Source: an uncultured Anaerolineae bacterium
GTDB taxonomy: Bacteria > Chloroflexota > Anaerolineae > Aggregatilineales > Phototrophicaceae
Assembly (NCBI GenBank): GCA_934216615.1
Contig: CAKQCB010000004.1
Coordinates: 508,604 to 572,603 of the forward strand
Direction: 5' to 3'
Length of the DNA stretch: 64,000 nucleotides
This document shows, one piece after another, positions 63,572-64,000 of this stretch. Position numbers and translations under genes: made by a program. Position 1 is the stretch's first letter. Each line of letters starts with the position of its first letter. Under the pieces are notes generated by a model that searched no databases, had not been told where the DNA came from, and worked only from the letters and a program-made list of their open reading frames with translations.

Positions 63572-63747
63572 ACACTTCACCTGCTTCGCTACGCTTAGCC
63601 GTCCTCTCCGTGGGGAGAGGGCGGGGACAAAATAAGACAAACCTGTAGGGGCAAGGCAACGCCTTGCCCCTACAAAATCTTGATTTCGACGTAATTCTTT
63701 TCGCCCTCTCCCCATGGAGAGGGCACGACCCTGTCGGGGTGAGGTGC
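63572..63747 (-). repeat. Hairpin-chain repeat, unit 1 of a tandem series
   Basis: A 176-bp copy starting CACTTCACCTGCTTCGCTACGCTTAGC, 3 bp past the glycosyltransferase stop, with the GGGGCAAGGCAACGCCTTGCCCC core and the GCCCTCTCC/GGAGAGGGC hairpin, ending CGGGGTGAGGTG. Confidence 0.85.
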
Positions 63748-63789
63748 TTTTAAAAAATCACAACCACCATAAGGACACCGCTTTAAAAA

Positions 63790-64000
63790 CACCTCACCTG
63801 CTTCGCTACGCTTAGCTGTCCTCTCCCCACGGAGAGGACAAAGGACGCGTCTCATTTTGAGGTTGGTTGTATTTTGCGGACAGGGCAAGGCATCGCCTTG
63901 CCCCTACAAAAATCCTCGTGTGTGACGTAATTCTTTTCGCCCTCTCCCCATGGAGAGGGCACGACCCTGTCGGGGTGAGGTGCTTTTAAAAAATCACAAC
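63790..64000 (-). repeat. Hairpin-chain repeat, unit 2 and start of next spacer
   Basis: A 193-bp unit (63790-63982) like unit 1, with a GGACAGGGCAAGGCATCGCCTTGCCCC core. The following TGCTTTTAAAAAATCACAAC repeats the spacer found after unit 1 (period 236 bp), so the tandem series appears to run past the window edge. Confidence 0.85.

Overview
The window looks like chromosomal DNA from a filamentous or anaerobic member of the Chloroflexota (Anaerolineae-like). This is inferred from several things seen together: moderate GC, many lipoproteins with bacterial SH3 and Thr/Pro-rich linkers, acidic proteins carrying repeated Pro-x-Trp-Leu motifs, a GlmL-like ATPase next to DUF6754-like membrane proteins, an F420-type nitroreductase-family protein, and hairpin-rich dispersed intergenic repeats. 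No 16S rRNA is present, so the assignment stays at phylum level. I see no phage, transposase, CRISPR array or tRNA.

Layout. 1-3507: an SH3 protein cut by the window edge, a small unknown protein, an OsmC-like protein, a lipoprotein and a LURP-one-like protein, separated by clear hairpin terminators. 3646-14203: a tightly packed seven-gene operon (small protein, DUF6754-like membrane protein, two polytopic membrane proteins, a 1720-residue acidic membrane protein with an SH3 domain, a GlmL/actin-like ATPase and a barrel-sandwich-like protein), followed by a Thr-rich LPDTG membrane protein. This is the best candidate for an undescribed system: overlapping genes, a probable leaderless promoter, and a layout that suggests a cytoplasmic ATPase coupled to an envelope-spanning assembly. 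15373-18606: housekeeping genes on the minus strand (rlmB, cysS, DUF2200). 18855-21657: two polytopic membrane proteins. 21685-24293: an ECF sigma factor translationally coupled to a LysM/LCP cell-wall protein. 24497-30931: a sugar-binding protein, an F420-type protein, a site-2 protease, and SH3/lipoproteins. 31009-35159: an ABC-2 transporter operon with a Ser/Gln-rich membrane protein. 35345-43101: a DMT transporter, a CARDB/SH3 lipoprotein, a DsbA-like lipoprotein lacking CxxC, an SDR, a fluoride channel, a VOC protein, and a G5/3D-domain wall protein. The SRP RNA gene lies just upstream of the last one on the minus strand. 43698-53969: a sugar epimerase, an SbcD-like nuclease, a VOC/AraC pair, dnaN, an FAD protein, lactate dehydrogenase, a MecA-like penicillin-binding protein and fructose-bisphosphatase. 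54170-59289: a heterodimeric ABC exporter followed by a MerR regulator with a textbook MerR operator and a GyrI-like protein. 59357-63568: a fasciclin-domain protein and a sulfatase/glycosyltransferase pair.

A family of hairpin-chain repeats of about 190 bp with CACCTCAC/GTGAGGTG ends occurs at six loci. Copies usually start or stop 2-4 bp from a stop codon, often between convergent genes. Cell-envelope functions dominate the window: wall anchoring, peptidoglycan synthesis, LysM/SH3/3D domains, export and glycan modification. The rest is ordinary translation, replication and central carbon metabolism.
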